Positions 5,788 through 6,260 of a stretch of 6,260 nucleotides of DNA are shown piece after piece. The stretch is taken from NCBI GenBank assembly GCA_964350265.1, contig CAYGJZ010000138.1:1-6260 (forward strand), read 5' to 3'. A model generated the notes under the pieces. That model did not search any database. It saw nothing but the letters and a program-made list of their open reading frames with translations, and was not told the origin of the DNA. Each line of letters starts with the position of its first letter. Within the stretch, counting starts at the first letter, position 1. The DNA is from BQJD01 sp964350265. Lineage in GTDB: Bacteria > Pseudomonadota > Gammaproteobacteria > Arenicellales > CAJQKF01. A program made the position numbers and the translations under genes.

Positions 5788-6260
5788 CTAGAACGTCCGT
5801 GCGACGGAAAAGTCCGCGAGGGCTTCCAGTGCAGTTCGGTAGGGGGAGTACGGCAGGCCCGCCAGGGCCGACTTGGCAAGCTGGGCTTCTTCCCGCGCAC
5901 GCCTCGACGTGTAGGCCAGTGCGCCGGTGGCTTCGATGATTTCGACGATGCGGGCGAAGCGCTCGCGTTCGCCGTTCTCGATGGCCTGCCGGATCACCGC
6001 GCCGTCGGCCTCGTCGGCCTGCTGCAGGGCGTGGATCAGCGGCAGGGTGGGCTTGCCCTCGGCGAGGTCGTCGCCCTGTTCCTTGCCCATGGCGTCGGCG
6101 TCCTGGGTGTAGTCGAGCAGGTCGTCCACCATCTGGAAGGCGATGCCCAGGTGCAGGCCGTAGCGGGCCAGGGCGCTGCCGGTGCCGTGGTTGGCGCCGG
6201 AGACAATGGCGGCGAGGCGGCCGGCGGATTCGAACAGCTTGGCGGTCTTGCGGGTGATGG
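5788..6260 (-). CDS. ispB: Octaprenyl diphosphate synthase, C-terminal part (5' end outside window)
   Basis: The last 156 residues of a trans-isoprenyl diphosphate synthase, which extends isoprenyl chains from farnesyl diphosphate and isopentenyl diphosphate for the quinone side chain. Visible features are KTAKLFESAG, then the second aspartate-rich, magnesium-binding motif DDLLD (6126-6112), followed by GDDLAEGKPTLPLIHAL, all typical of IspB. The first aspartate-rich motif must lie beyond 6260. The C-terminus, ending FSVARTF before TAG at 5790-5788, has the expected length and pattern, so the 3' end looks intact. The gene converges on the serine hydrolase with only 45 bp between stops, and no clear terminator is visible there. 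It is a housekeeping gene, in contrast to the accessory genes to its left. A diverged piece of the same coding region sits at the left edge of the window. Confidence 0.92.
   Translation of the reverse strand, partial: ITRKTAKLFESAGRLAAIVSGANHGTGSALARYGLHLGIAFQMVDDLLDYTQDADAMGKEQGDDLAEGKPTLPLIHALQQADEADGAVIRQAIENGERERFARIVEIIEATGALAYTSRRAREEAQLAKSALAGLPYSPYRTALEALADFSVARTF
5873..5930. repeat. ispB segment repeated in direct orientation at the left edge of the window
   Basis: This part of ispB aligns without gaps to positions 1-58, with about 46 of 58 bases identical by hand count and identical encoded residues over 18 codons. The two copies are in the same orientation and enclose the whole regulator-receptor-permease-hydrolase cassette. 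Such flanks are expected when DNA enters the 3' end of a gene and either displaces the old tail or brings its own. Confidence 0.7.

Overview
The window is high-GC DNA with dense coding, very probably from a gammaproteobacterium. The best taxonomic hint is the housekeeping gene at the right edge, an IspB-type octaprenyl diphosphate synthase (minus strand, cut by the window edge). The exact organism cannot be told from this sequence.

Layout, left to right. (1) Positions 1-56 hold a broken piece of a second ispB 3' region, on the minus strand. It encodes the same 18 residues as the intact copy at the right edge, but with many silent differences. (2) Positions 57-163 are a control region. It has a sigma70-like promoter (-35 at 102-107, -10 at 125-130), a Fur-box-like site over the -10 (123-141), and a larger 43-bp imperfect palindrome (111-153) sharing the Fur site's centre. 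(3) Four plus-strand genes follow: a PchR/YbtA-like AraC-family regulator (164-1057), a TonB-dependent outer-membrane receptor (1172-3313), a major facilitator permease of the RhtX/FptX/AmpG-like type (3318-4553), and a cytoplasmic serine hydrolase of the beta-lactamase/EstB fold (4534-5742). The last three are packed like an operon (4-nt gap, then 20-nt overlap). (4) After a 45-bp convergent gap comes ispB on the minus strand (5788 to beyond 6260).

Read together, the four genes look like an iron-repressed, siderophore-induced uptake cassette. The receptor would take a ferric siderophore across the outer membrane and the permease would carry it across the inner membrane. The AraC-type protein would sense the internalised siderophore and switch on the receptor operon. 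The hydrolase, which lacks an export signal, may cleave the ligand in the cytoplasm to release iron. No siderophore biosynthesis gene and no ABC transporter is visible, so use of a siderophore made by another organism is a reasonable inference. The ligand is not determined by the sequence.

The most unusual points are the ispB-derived flanks, which suggest the cassette entered at the ispB 3' end and left a displaced or imported ispB tail; the 43-bp operator-like palindrome; and the coupling of a single-protein permease to a beta-lactamase-fold esterase. No tRNA, rRNA, CRISPR array, transposase or integrase gene was seen.
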